Origin: Exobasidium rhododendri
Taxonomy: Eukaryota > Basidiomycota > Exobasidiomycetes > Exobasidiales > Exobasidiaceae
Reading direction: 5' to 3'
Assembly (NCBI GenBank): GCA_026210745.1
Contig: CP110633.1
Location: 24,291 to 88,290 of the forward strand
Length of the DNA: 64,000 nt
In this document: positions 1-14,864 of the stretch, piece after piece
Layout: each line of letters begins with the position of its first letter
Position numbering within the stretch: the first letter of the stretch is position 1
Translations under genes and position numbers: made by a program
Notes under the pieces: generated by a model
What the model saw: the letters and a program-made list of their open reading frames with translations, nothing else
What the model was told of the DNA's origin: nothing
Databases searched by the model: none

Positions 1-5020
<5,020 letters not shown>

Positions 5021-5100
5021 GGACAAAAGGAGATTCGAACTCCTAAGGATCTCTCCAGAAAATTAGCAATTTCCTTAACCTCACCTATGGCGGTTTGTCC
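5021..5100 (-). tRNA. trnS(gcu): tRNA-Ser(GCU)
   Basis: Acceptor GGACAAA pairs with TTTGTCC. Anticodon stem GGAAA/TTTTC has loop TTGCTAA, giving anticodon GCU. A long variable arm (class II) is followed by T arm GGAGTTCGAATCTCC. Reads AGY serine codons. Confidence 0.9.
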
Positions 5101-5129
5101 TTACTTGCATAGTCTTAATTTAATTAATA

Positions 5130-5202
5130 GAGGGTTTAACTCAGTTGGTAGAGTGGATGACTTTTAATCATTATGTCACAGGTTCGAACCCTGTAATCCT
5201 TA
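5130..5202 (+). tRNA. trnK(uuu): tRNA-Lys(UUU)
   Basis: Acceptor GAGGGTT/AATCCTT, D stem ACTC/GAGT, anticodon loop CTTTTAA (UUU), T stem ACAGG/CCTGT. One of few plus-strand tRNAs in this half of the window. Confidence 0.92.
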
Positions 5203-5604
5203 CATATAAATATGTAACTTACTAACTTATTTTGCGTGTATTAATTATTCTTAATTGACTACTTAAAAAAATTAATGCGCTTCGCGCGGTATTATTTTTA
5301 CAAAATTAACACTAATCTTACTAATTTTTTATATAAATAAAATATGACAGATACTTCAGATCTCATTAGCATTAGGGCTGATTGCACCGTGCAATCATTA
5401 TTAGTAAATAGCTAGTCACTTATATTTAGTATATTTATTCTCGTAAATAAGGAGAGTATTTTTACTAAATAATTTTAATATCCATTAGTAATTATAAAAA
5501 GTATAGAGTAGTATACGCTTACCGTGGGACATTTTTCCTTTTGTAAATTATTATAGTTAGGATTATAGATGTTGTTATAGTTACAGCTAACAACAATTAA
5601 TCTA
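5203..5604. repeat. spacer with GC-rich hairpins
   Basis: No gene is seen. It contains a GCGC-TTC-GCGC hairpin at 5276-5288 and a near-perfect inverted repeat TGATTGCAC / GTGCAATCA at 5379-5397. Similar compact GC hairpins occur in many spacers of this genome. Confidence 0.7.
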
Positions 5605-5675
5605 CTAGGATGGATTGAATCGAACAATCATATCTTCGGCCAAAGCAAAGGGTCTTTCCATTAGACGACATCCTA
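5605..5675 (-). tRNA. trnQ(uug): tRNA-Gln(UUG)
   Basis: Acceptor TAGGATG/CATCCTA, D stem GTCT/AGAC, anticodon stem CTTTG/CGAAG with loop CTTTGGC (UUG), T arm ATTGTTCGATTCAAT. Confidence 0.88.
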
Positions 5676-5891
5676 TTAAAACATTGACATATTACTACGA
5701 TTTTCTTTTAATGTTTTATTCACGCAAATTCAATTATATAAAAATATAGTGCAATTATGACTATAGAAAAAAGTAGTAATCAGTTAAAATTACTAATACT
5801 GGACTCTAGTCTTTATACTGTGACCTACAAATATGTTTTATAGAGAATGCTCAAGCATTATTTATTATATGTATTCCGTCAAGATATAAAT

Positions 5892-5962
5892 TGCCGACTA
5901 CTAGAATCGAACTAGTGTCAAGTAATTACAAGTTACCTATTCTACCATTGAACTAAGTCGAC
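5892..5962 (-). tRNA. trnT(ugu): tRNA-Thr(UGU)
   Basis: Acceptor GTCGACT/AGTCGGC, D stem GTTC/GAAT, anticodon loop CTTGTAA (UGU), T arm with TTCGATT loop. Confidence 0.88.
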
Positions 5963-6043
5963 TATTATCAGCTAGGGTCTCTGTCTCTTTGTTTTAGAAC
6001 TTCATTATTTTCACATTATCTCCTTATTGTTACTATAAAAACT

Positions 6044-6060
6044 ATTGCCCATCGGGCAAT
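6044..6060. repeat. perfect GC hairpin
   Basis: ATTGCCC-ATC-GGGCAAT, a 7-bp stem with 3-base loop in the spacer between trnT and trnE. Confidence 0.85.
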
Positions 6061-6143
6061 ATATCAGAATTTTTCAAATATTATTCTTAATAAAAAATCT
6101 ACAAGAATTTCGTGTTTTATATAAAATACGTTTTTCTATAATA

Positions 6144-6214
6144 TGATCTCTAGGAGAATCGAACTCCTGACAGTGGAATGAAGATCTACGGTTTTACCAT
6201 TAAACTAAGAGACC
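6144..6214 (-). tRNA. trnE(uuc): tRNA-Glu(UUC), unusual C33
   Basis: Acceptor GGTCTCT/AGAGATC, D arm GTTTAATGGTAAAAC, T arm AGGAGTTCGATTCTCCT. The anticodon loop is TCTTCAT, giving UUC with C instead of U at position 33. The anticodon stem GTAGA/TCCAC has one A-C mismatch. Assignment rests on the loop; Glu is otherwise absent from the set. Confidence 0.72.
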
Positions 6215-6259
6215 ATACATTACTATTTTCCTTAATTATATTATATATGTGGATACTAA

Positions 6260-6332
6260 GAGCGCATTCTAGGAATCGAACACCAGTCTAGCAAATCATG
6301 AGCTTGCTGTGCCACCATTACACTAAAGCGCT
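6260..6332 (-). tRNA. trnM(cau): tRNA-Met(CAU), copy 1
   Basis: Acceptor AGCGCTT/ATGCGCT (one mismatch), D arm GTGTAATGGTGGCAC, anticodon stem GCAAG/TTTGC with loop CTCATGA (CAU). A second CAU tRNA is at 36493. One may be initiator and one elongator, or one may carry modified C34 and read AUA as Ile; the sequence alone does not decide. Confidence 0.88.
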
Positions 6333-6783
6333 TTTTTTTATTCTTTACTATTATATACCTATAAATGTTATAATCTTCTCAGATGATACTATCAAATATC
6401 ACGAAAAATATTACAACTTATTAAAATAAAAAAATCATTTGGTATCGAAGCTATAAAATTACATTATATCACAACTCTTAAAAATGACTAATATAACTGA
6501 CCAAAAGGTTAATTATGCCATACAAAGGATCATTCATGTTAAAAGTGTTTTGACAAAAGCTATAATTCTCAAGATAGTTAATAAAAGTTTCCAATTGTAA
6601 TAAAATAAATACTGTAACTAAAAACATCTACTACAAGTTTTTAAGGGCATATCTTACATTTAGTTATAATTGGGTGCTAAAATATGCTTATTCTTATTCA
6701 ACAGTCGTATAATCTTTGTTTTTCAGTGTATTTTTATATTTCTTATTGAGCGAAAGGGGCGAATGAAAAAAAGAAAAAGGTAA
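6333..6783. other. gene-free spacer before nad5 3' end
   Basis: AT-rich. No ORF, tRNA arm or strong hairpin recognised. Confidence 0.6.
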
Positions 6784-9700
6784 CTACTTGTTTATACGGT
6801 ATAGTGGGCTTAGTAGTACTAGTCCTGTTAGAAAAATTAGTACTAGTCGTGGATCTGACATTGTATTTCCTATAATTTTTGGTGAAAATAGAATAAATGT
6901 TAGTCCCACAAGGGCTAGCATTAGGTAAAGTGCATAACTTGTAAGATTACCCGTATCAAGTTTAGATACATCTTTACTACTTGCACTTAGTCCTAGACTC
7001 ATACCATGTGGACCCACTAGTTCCACAGCACCACGATCTAGTACTTTGCTAATAGTATAACCTAGCAGTAGGCTAGCATTAATAATATAATGATTGTAAA
7101 TAACATCTACAAAGTATTTTCCATTAAAAAACTGATAAAGAGTGCGTCCAAAAGAATTACCTGTTAGACTAATTAGATAATTTGGTACAACATTGTATAG
7201 ATAAAGAGCCAGACCAGCAGAAAATACTGTAACAATGGCAGGCAGCAGTTTTATGAATTGAGGTAGAGAAAAATGAGCTTCTACCATAGAAATATGACTA
7301 GGGTGAATAAACAGACTATCACTTAGAAAATCAGATCCCATACCAACATATAGATCACTAGCAACATATCCAAAGAAAATGGCAAGTAGTCCTAGAATAG
7401 TAAGAGGGATTATAACAATTAGAGGTGCATCATGAGTATGTAGATATACAGATTTACTTGCATTAGGATAAGTTAGAAATGTTAGTGACAGTAGTCGTAG
7501 ACTATAAAAGGCAGTTAGCCCAGCACTAATAGTTCCTATCCAATAGGCAGCATGACCTGAAAAAGAGTAAGTACCATATGCAATTTCAATAATAAGGTCT
7601 TTAGAATAAAATCCTGTTAGCCATGGCACAGCCATAAGACTTAGGGACCCAATAAGAATAGCAGTATAAGTAAATGGTAGAAATCCAATAAGACCCCCTA
7701 GTCGCCGTTGGTCTTGTTGATCATAAGTAGCATGAAGTACTGCACCTGCTGCTAGGAACAGTAGTGCTTTAAAAAATGCATGGTTTACTAGATGAAATAG
7801 TGCAACATTATATTGAGATAGACCACATGCTATAAACAGATACCCTATTTGTGAACAAGTAGAGTAAGCAATTACTCGTTTTAGATCATTTTGTAGTAGA
7901 CCTGTACTAGCTGCGAAAAAAGCAGTTAGAGCACCTACCCATGTAATCACAATTAGTGTAGTTGGGCCATATTCAATAAGAGGAGAAGACCGTAGTAGTA
8001 GATATACTCCCGCAGTAACTAGTGTTGCTGCGTGAATTAGAGCACTAACAGGAGTAGGCAAGAAAGTTATTAACCTGCTCAATAAGAATAATTGGAACTA
8101 GTTAACCCATACCATTGATTGGCGCTTCAATAGCATGGCCATAGCTTTCACTATGGGTCGGACTATATCATCAAGATGTGTAATCTTGCTTCACGTGTAG
8201 TCTCTGAGGATCCTACTGTTACATTATTTTTAATGTAAGATGGTTTCCTGCTGATTGCCTATTGTAATTATCCAAAATATTGTCACTTATTCTTATATAG
8301 ATGAATTTACTTGTAATAAAATTGAAAAGGAATAAGTAATTTTGGCTTTAAGGTGTTCCAGCATATAGTGAAGTTTAAGGAAGGCCCTGGTATTTTGTTA
8401 GTTAGTGCTTAATTTGATACCTAGTTTATAGTGAAATTCTCCTGGCATTGAAGGTAGTACTAGATCTCTAAGTGTAACTATACTTGTCTTACTTAGTCGA
8501 ATACGATAGGTATCCATTTGTTTATTTCGAATTTTCAGAGTAGATTTTAGCTGAAACTTCTGTAGTACTTCCTGTAGAAGAATACATTCAGTTTTAGTAA
8601 AAGATTCTGTACATAGAAGTACAGTTTGAGTTCGACCATGGCCACCAAAATAACCATCTTGAATAATCCAGTGCATCAGACTTTCTACTGTAAAGTAGTC
8701 TGAAATGGTAACAGGTACAATCTTAGTAAATTTGTGTTTACTTTCATCTCAAATATACCACATAGAATGTAGCATTGTAAAAATAGGTAGACTTGCAGTG
8801 TTAAATTGATAGTGTTGTACCATTTTTCCAGTGTGTTGAGGTAGTAGAATGTTAGGATAGGCAATCAGTTTACCACATTTGAAATCAGAGAATACAGTAA
8901 TACGCAGATGATCTAGATAATTCTTAGTGGATTCCTTTAGAGTTATAGAAAATCGAGCATTTCCTTGAGTAATTGGGCCTTTAGTTTTACTACCTGGTCG
9001 AATACTACCGTCTCCTAGAAGACAACCAGTAATGCTTCCTATTTTTGACGTAGATACTGTAGTTAGAATAGGAACAATGCTCATGTGATAGGAGTCAGAT
9101 AGATGGCTCCAGTGCAGAATGAATAGAAACGTGAATAGAGATATGGCGCCAATAAGTACCCAACCTTCCATTGCATCCGGAAGCCATGTATGTAGTCCAA
9201 GTTGTGCACTTTTACCCATAGCAGCTAGTAGCAGCAGTAGTCCAATAATAGTAATACTATTTTCATGGATAAAAGGCGCCACACTAAATACTGTAGCGTA
9301 ATCAAGGTTACCGAATACAAAAAACATAGCAAAAAATCCTACAGAAAGGAACATATCACCTACACGGTTTACTACTAGTGCTTTAATCGCACTTTTATTA
9401 GCTTGAATTCGAGTAAACCAAAAATTAATGAGTAGATAAGAAGAAATACCAATACCTTCCCACGAGTTTTGGTAAAAATACTATACTTTGCTGATAAGGG
9501 GGGAAAAATAAAAAGTTAATGTAGTCCTTTAACTTTATAAGTCATAGAACTATGCATGTGCATACCAACAATTGTTGATAGAGGTACTGTTTGACGAATT
9601 GGAATTACAATAATTCATTGATTTTTTCGTTTTTTAGCAAGTCGCGTTCGTAGTCCAAAATTGTCAGCTAGTGCTTCTTGTAGAAAAGAGATATCTTCTA

Positions 9701-12099
9701 GTGTAAAACTATCTGTGTTTAGTTGAGTAGCCCCATAAACATTAATACCCCCATCATCTATAATTCAATAAGCCAGAGCTCGACTAGTAAGTAGTTCTTT
9801 AATAGTAGCAGGTACAATTTTTCGTCGTTTACCATCACTATCATATACATAAAATAGGTCATAAAAATAATTAAGTGACTCCAGAGATCGCGTTTTAAAA
9901 GCAATTGTTTTATATACTTTTCCTGTACGAACATCAGGTTTACGAATATGAATAGTAGGTGTTCCTAGTGGACCTGTAATATTTTTAAAGGTAGCATAAA
10001 TAGATTGTAGATATGATGCATGTTCTGGGTAACTTTGATCAAATCGTAGTCGAGTATTATGTGTAGGTTTATTTCGCTCTAGAGATGCATCTCCTAGTAG
10101 TGTACCTACAATAATATCCTTTTGGATTATAGTAAGAGGAATAATAGCTACATTGCATAGCATAGTATCTAGCCCAATTGAATCTGGCCCCATAAAAGCA
10201 AAGTATCGCAAAAATCATTTAACTTTCGTTAAATGTCGGACTATATCTTCAACTTACTTAGTAGTTAACTAAAATAAGTTGCACCACGTATAGTCTCTGA
10301 GGATCCTACTGTTCCAATGGTGTTGGAAGATGGTTTCCTGCTGATTATCCATTTCATTTGAAGAATTAATCATCCATTACGATTTTCACTTTAGTTTAAG
10401 TTAAAGTACGTAAGGCTTTAGGAACTCCCAGCATACAGTGGTGTATACTCTTTTGATGTGAGCCTATAATTCACATTATAGTTAGGCCGGGAAGAGTTGA
10501 CCAACGAACATAATTAGATAATTATCCCCTGTTACTAGCACTAGCATAAAAAAAGTAAACATAGAAAGATAAGAAAAAAATCGTTGATTATGAGGATCCG
10601 CACTTATATAATCTACGGAAAAAATATGTACCAGTGATGATACTGTTAGAACGGGTAGCAGCCATTTTTATATTAGTATAGAATATATTACCTTCTATTT
10701 ACTATATTTTTAAATAGTATTAGACTATGTCATACTTTACTATAATTACAATTTAAGATGAATTGAATTTTTTATAGTAGAGTTTGGGATATCGTGGAAG
10801 GATTATTGTTAATAGTGAACGCACCTTCTAGTCGTTGAACATTTTATTCTACTCTTTTTCGTGATATTCATTGTCCTAATTTATAAAAATGTGATTACAA
10901 ATTTATGAAAAAAGGGGATATGAGTAAAAAAGACAAACTATTGTAGAATAAATTTGCTACATATTGTCTTTAGTAGTAAGACTTTTATGTAATTGACCCA
11001 ATTTTACAACTACCGTTTTAGGTAGTAGCTACGCTGAAAATGTTTACTATGTACATCTTTGTTATAATACCCGTAGTTTGTAGTTGAAATGAGCGCACAT
11101 ATGAGGAGTTACAAGACTACGTACTTTTACAAGTTCTTTAAGATTTACTTGAATACGTGGCTTTCCACCTGAATAATTAAGAGTAGTATGGATATTCCAT
11201 TTAATAAGTAGCACATTTATTAGTTTCACAACATCAGAAACTGTGAAACTATCAGTACATAGCACAAGGCCTGCACTGTTTCTACTACCATCACACATAA
11301 TTCAGTGGGCAAGACCCACTTCATTAAGAAGATTGTAAATGTCAAACGGTACTACTTTTGTGCCGTTTACAATAAACTTGTGGTATAGAATAGACAGTGA
11401 ATGGTAAGCGCGTGTTTTAATTACCACACCCATAAAAGTGTCTGTGTTTAGGCGATGATAATTCACACCTGGAACACTTTGGCAAAAGGCAGCTAGGATC
11501 CGATATACATGCCAAACATAAGGAAAATGAATAATAGATTGACTAAAGATAATACGAGCCGTATTTGTATGTGTTTTAGAAAATGTGCTAATACTCCCAT
11601 CACCTAGCAGCAGTCCTACTATTACACTTAGATGGTAACTAGGAATACCCATAAACATACGAATAAAATAACTAGCTCTATAGCCTAGCATGGACCCCAT
11701 ACTAGAAGAAGAATTTCAAACAACTATTTCAGTACATGTTGTAGGAACAACAGGGTATTTAGGTTTATAAATATTTGCCCAACCTTTTCCAATATAAATA
11801 GTGGGTGCAATATAATTCAGATATACAGTAAACATATTCTTTTCCATAGAAACTGTTAGGCTATCAAACATAAAACCCCATGAAACATCTATTAGTTCAG
11901 AATCAATCCAACTAATTAGATTAATAGAAACAGGAGATCCACAAAGTCCTACTTCATAAAATGCTACAATAGCGAGAAATGCTGAAGTCACAAGACATGA
12001 ACATGTAATAATATGTGCTCCTGTTACTCCAATTTTTCGTCCCATAAAACCTGATACAATAGAACCAAAAAGAGGTAGAAGAAGAAGAGTTAGATACAT
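6784..12099 (-). CDS. nad5: NADH dehydrogenase subunit 5 (4 exons)
   Basis: Proton-pumping antiporter-like subunit of complex I. Exons: 12099-11846 ([13 protein letters not shown] to FDSLTVS), 10662-10500 ([15 protein letters not shown] to NYLIMFVG), 9462-9163 ([11 protein letters not shown] to LPDAMEG) and 8058-6784 ([17 protein letters not shown] to the stop). Splicing after T and before G-terminated introns rebuilds SM-LLPVL, VG-WEGIG and EG-PTPVS. Exon 4 contains the conserved antiporter core ([19 protein letters not shown]). The ATG overlaps the last base of the nad4L stop (TAATG), so the two are likely cotranscribed. In exon 4 I found only CTN leucine codons in roughly 150 codons read. 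Confidence 0.96.
8059..9162 (-). mobile_element. group I intron in nad5 after DAMEG
   Basis: The 5' exon ends GAAGGT at 9163 and the 3' exon starts CCTACTCCTG at 8058 after an intron-terminal G. The core is at about 8150-8350 (plus-strand view: TCTCTGAGGATCC, GGTTTCCTGCTGATTG). Confidence 0.92.
8398..9162 (-). CDS. LAGLIDADG endonuclease in nad5 intron 3
   Basis: In frame with nad5 exon 3 through AMEG. Motifs: [13 protein letters not shown] near 9035-9000 and [12 protein letters not shown] near 8670-8640. A TGA at 8749-8751 is Trp. It ends KLGIKLSTN at 8398. The second helix carries QDG rather than the usual DDG, so one catalytic acid may be altered. Confidence 0.88.
9463..10499 (-). mobile_element. 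group I intron in nad5 after IMFVG
   Basis: The 5' exon ends GTTGGT at 10500 and the 3' exon starts TGGGAAGG at 9462. The core (10260-10370) precedes the ORF, which fills the 3' part of the intron. Confidence 0.9.
9516..10211 (-). CDS. LAGLIDADG endonuclease in nad5 intron 2
   Basis: Motifs: [16 protein letters not shown] near 10110 and [13 protein letters not shown] near 9770. The Trp of the second motif is a TGA (9765-9767) and another TGA-Trp lies near 9617. The frame opens downstream of the intron core and is not continuous with exon 2. The start is uncertain (a TTG at 10211, or the ATG about seven codons later). The stop is TAA at 9516, 53 bases before the 3' splice site. Confidence 0.85.
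10663..11845 (-). mobile_element. group I intron in nad5 after SLTVS
   Basis: The exon ends TCTAT at 11846; the next exon starts GCTGCTACCC at 10662, rebuilding TCT ATG CTG CTA. The 3' core has a GTTCAACGACTAGAAGG-type segment (minus strand) near 10825. Confidence 0.88.
11062..11845 (-). CDS. LAGLIDADG endonuclease in nad5 intron 1
   Basis: Continuous with nad5 exon 1, reading TGA as Trp at 11716-11718 and at 11299-11301. Motifs: [15 protein letters not shown] near 11610 and [13 protein letters not shown] near 11290. It ends KLRVL at 11062. Probable self-propagation enzyme of the intron. Confidence 0.88.
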
Positions 12100-12365
12100 T
12101 AGTTACGTAGATTAATTGAACCTCGTAGTCGATAATAAGCTACTAGAATCCCTAGTCCAATAGCGGATTCAGCACCAGCAATAGCAATAATGTAAATACT
12201 GTAAGTTTGTCCTTGAATGTCATCAAAACTATAAGAACTAAGCAGTACTAGTAGTGTTACGGCTAGTAGCATAATTTCAATCGAGATAAGCATTAGAATA
12301 ATATTTTTTCGATTAAGAACAAATCCAAGAATTCCGATAAGAAATAGAATAATTGACAGATTCAT
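12099..12365 (-). CDS. nad4L: NADH dehydrogenase subunit 4L
   Basis: 88 residues with three membrane helices: [18 protein letters not shown], then [21 protein letters not shown], then [21 protein letters not shown]. The conserved Glu pair of the membrane proton path is visible (SIEIM and GAESAIG). The stop TAA shares its last A with the nad5 ATG, the usual fungal nad4L/nad5 coupling. Confidence 0.97.
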   Translation of the reverse strand: MNLSIILFLIGILGFVLNRKNIILMLISIEIMLLAVTLLVLLSSYSFDDIQGQTYSIYIIAIAGAESAIGLGILVAYYRLRGSINLRN

Positions 12366-12779
12366 AATAAATTAACTAATCCTGAAGGACCTTTGAACAG
12401 AATATTTGTGCAAATATTTATCTTTATCTCTATTATATTGCTTTAGTTGTACCATACTATAAACACATTTATAATGAATTACATAGCCACGCTATGCGCG
12501 CGCGTATTTTGTATTATTACAATAATAAAGAAAAAAAAAAGTGAATAACACGGAAAGGTTTATGTTAATTTAAATGCATTAATGTCCTTAATGCATTTCA
12601 CGCTTTGCGCGTAAAAAATGAAAATTTTTATCTCCTTTTTTTAACAATTTAAACCTCTTATCAATTAGTAATTAATGGATAATTACTAAAATTAAATGAC
12701 ATCTTGTCAGATAACTTTTGGGTGAATTCATTTAATGTTATTTTTTATTATTAAAACTATTCAACTCCTAAGCAGAACA
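12366..12779. repeat. spacer with a double hairpin
   Basis: No gene. Two adjacent hairpins at 12572-12612: an 11-bp stem AAATGCATTAA/TTAATGCATTT, then ACGC-TTT-GCGCGT. A GC-alternating tract sits at about 12490-12507. Confidence 0.75.
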
Positions 12780-12853
12780 CGAGAACCACCAGGTTCGAAC
12801 TGGCATAGTCTACATTGACAATGTAGAACATTAACCACTTATGCTAGATTCCC
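12780..12853 (-). tRNA. trnD(guc): tRNA-Asp(GUC)
   Basis: Acceptor GGGAATC/GGTTCTC, anticodon stem CTACA/TGTAG with loop TTGTCAA (GUC), T arm CCAGTTCGAACCTGG. A truncated copy of its 5' half lies at 14549-14590 in the same orientation. Confidence 0.9.
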
Positions 12854-13062
12854 TTTTTCTTAAAACACTCTTTAATTTTATTTTCTAATTTTTTAACTAA
12901 TACGCACGTATAGTTACTAGTTACTTTAATTATCTGAATTAAAAAAGCTATTAATGTCATTTCTTATACCACGTTCTATATTTTTATAGTATGATATTTA
13001 CGGAAATTGCGGCTTAGCTATCCTTTTTCTATTGTTTTTTACTAAAAAGGGGAGTATTATAA

Positions 13063-14181
13063 CTATTTTGTAAATTTCCAATTCAGATAAGTTTTTCCAT
13101 TGAGTAGATATTTTCGAATAGTTCCATAGGAGATACTTGTATTATTATTTTTAAGGAGTTGGTTTATATCTAGTAGGCTATCAGCTATAAGCACTTTACC
13201 TGTTGTTATATTAGTAGCCACAACACTAATTCTTTTTGTCTCAAGGTATTTATCATGTTTTACTTTAAGATTATAACTATTTTCAATTTTACTTTTTTGA
13301 CGGAGATTAGAAACTAGTACACGAAAATCTTTTTCATTTAGTAGATCTACTGTACTATTATCTAGAAGAATTGTGCTAATTTGAAGTCTACCATAAATTA
13401 GTCCTTGTATTTTTTTTCTAGAAATTATTTTTAGGCTAATACCTGATAGTTCTGAAAGCATATTAGAAGAGTTTGCTTTAAATGTAAGAACATTGTCAAT
13501 GTATACAAAAAGAGGCTTCGCTTGACTTTTTCCTAGTTTTTTTCCATGTTCCACAAGCAGTTCTAGGTTTTGACTATTTGGAGGAGTGGATCCTGCTACT
13601 TTTAGTGTGTTCAGTGTAGAATTTATAGTAAAAATATAAAATTGCTCTAGGGCTAGTGTTTTATTTCTAGTAACTTCACTAAATTCACCCTCAATAATGT
13701 AGATATCAAGCTTATAATCAGAAAGACTAAACTTACGAAAGTCACTAAAAATTAGCCGTTTTCCAAATTCTATGTTTTTAGGAGTAAAATAACTACTTAG
13801 TCGATCACTTAGATTCGTACTTGAACCTACTAGTTGTGCTCCTGTTCTAAGATTCGTAAAAATATATACTCCTGCACACCGTTCTTTACTAAGAATTATT
13901 CTGATGCTTCGACGTAGATCTTTAACACTGTCTGTAAGAATAAGTTCTGCAGGCTTGATAGCCGTTAGAATATCTAGATCAGTTTGGGTTACAATTAGGC
14001 CTAGAACCGCATTAATAATGTTTATGTTTGTGGGCAGACCACTCAGGATATGACGACGCGCAATAATATGTACATTGGTTGTATTCTGTCCATTGTCCTT
14101 TTCATAAACTTGTTCGATGTATGATGACTTACATGATGTTGAGTAAAATGTATACGCTTTTCGGGGTAGAATAAAGTTCAT
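13063..14181 (-). CDS. free-standing GIY-YIG endonuclease ORF (372 aa)
   Basis: Not within any recognised intron. A long N-terminal region (about 120 residues) precedes the nuclease module GVYIFTNLRTGAQLVGSS (note LVG in place of YVG), then RLSSYF and ALEQFYIFTINSTLN. A C-terminal NUMOD-like region follows. No internal TGA. Leucine codons read near the start are CTN only. It lies between trnD and a truncated trnD copy. The unrelated N-terminus and loss of the YIG Tyr could mean altered activity; whether it is still mobile is unknown. Confidence 0.85.
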   Translation of the reverse strand: MNFILPRKAYTFYSTSCKSSYIEQVYEKDNGQNTTNVHIIARRHILSGLPTNINIINAVLGLIVTQTDLDILTAIKPAELILTDSVKDLRRSIRIILSKERCAGVYIFTNLRTGAQLVGSSTNLSDRLSSYFTPKNIEFGKRLIFSDFRKFSLSDYKLDIYIIEGEFSEVTRNKTLALEQFYIFTINSTLNTLKVAGSTPPNSQNLELLVEHGKKLGKSQAKPLFVYIDNVLTFKANSSNMLSELSGISLKIISRKKIQGLIYGRLQISTILLDNSTVDLLNEKDFRVLVSNLRQKSKIENSYNLKVKHDKYLETKRISVVATNITTGKVLIADSLLDINQLLKNNNTSISYGTIRKYLLNGKTYLNWKFTK

Positions 14182-14276
14182 TATAGTAATAATAAATGAG
14201 TCAACTGACTTTTAACGTACTTAATTATGAAGTAGTAATGGATGGTATGTTTTATAACCTTATTTCGTTTAACTTA

Positions 14277-14348
14277 ACAAGAAGAGGGAATTGAACCACT
14301 CCATGGATAAAAATAACTACGTTATTTAACCACTTGACCTATTTCTAT
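14277..14348 (-). tRNA. tRNA-like sequence, possible tRNA-Tyr(GUA) copy
   Basis: Class II-like layout: D arm GTCAAGTGGTTAA, anticodon stem AAATA/TATTT with loop ACGTAGT (GUA, C33), short variable helix around TCCATGGA, T loop TTCAATT. The acceptor and T stem have several mismatches and it does not resemble the sounder trnY at 51625. It may be a decaying gene. Confidence 0.42.
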
Positions 14349-14463
14349 TCTATAAATACTAGTTATTGTATAGAATTTTTTACTACTAATGAAATATACT
14401 CATTTATATTTTAGTAAAAACATAAAATTTAGAATTATTTTTTATAACTACTATAAGGGTTTA

Positions 14464-14541
14464 GGGTACAACTTTGGAATTGAACCAAAATCAAACAATT
14501 CCACAAATTGTTGCTTTATCTATTAAGCTAGAAGTATCTCT
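14464..14541 (-). tRNA. trnH(gug): tRNA-His(GUG), second copy
   Basis: Near-copy of trnH at 37014-37088, with loop TTGTGGA and anticodon stem ACAAT/ATTGT. The T stem differs from the other copy on both sides and stays paired (TTTGG/CCAAA versus TTCGG/CCGAA), which suggests constraint. The first acceptor pair (A-C) and one conserved D-loop G are lost. It may be functional or recently dead. Confidence 0.6.
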
Positions 14542-14548
14542 TATACAT

Positions 14549-14590
14549 ATAGACATGTAGGACATTAACCTATTATGCTAGATTCCCTTA
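14549..14590 (-). pseudogene. truncated trnD copy
   Basis: About 40 bases match the 5' half of trnD (acceptor, D arm and start of the anticodon arm, including CTAGCATAA and GGTTAATGT). The T arm and 3' acceptor are missing. It forms a direct repeat with trnD around the GIY-YIG ORF. Confidence 0.75.
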
Positions 14591-14864
14591 TAGCTTTTTA
14601 CTCACTTACCAATGAATTATTTTGAAACGAAATAAATCATCCTATTTTAAAAGAATACTAAGTATGTAAGTACCATAGTAGTATATACATAACACAATTT
14701 TCAATTAATTTTATCTTAACTTATATATAATTATGCCAAGTAAAGGTATAGTTACGAATCATGATCGAATATTGAAAGTGAAAAATGACAATAGTGTACT
14801 GTACTATTTAGTAGTAAGAAGTATTTACTCAATACAATAGTAGTGTTGAGTAGCTATTTGTTCA

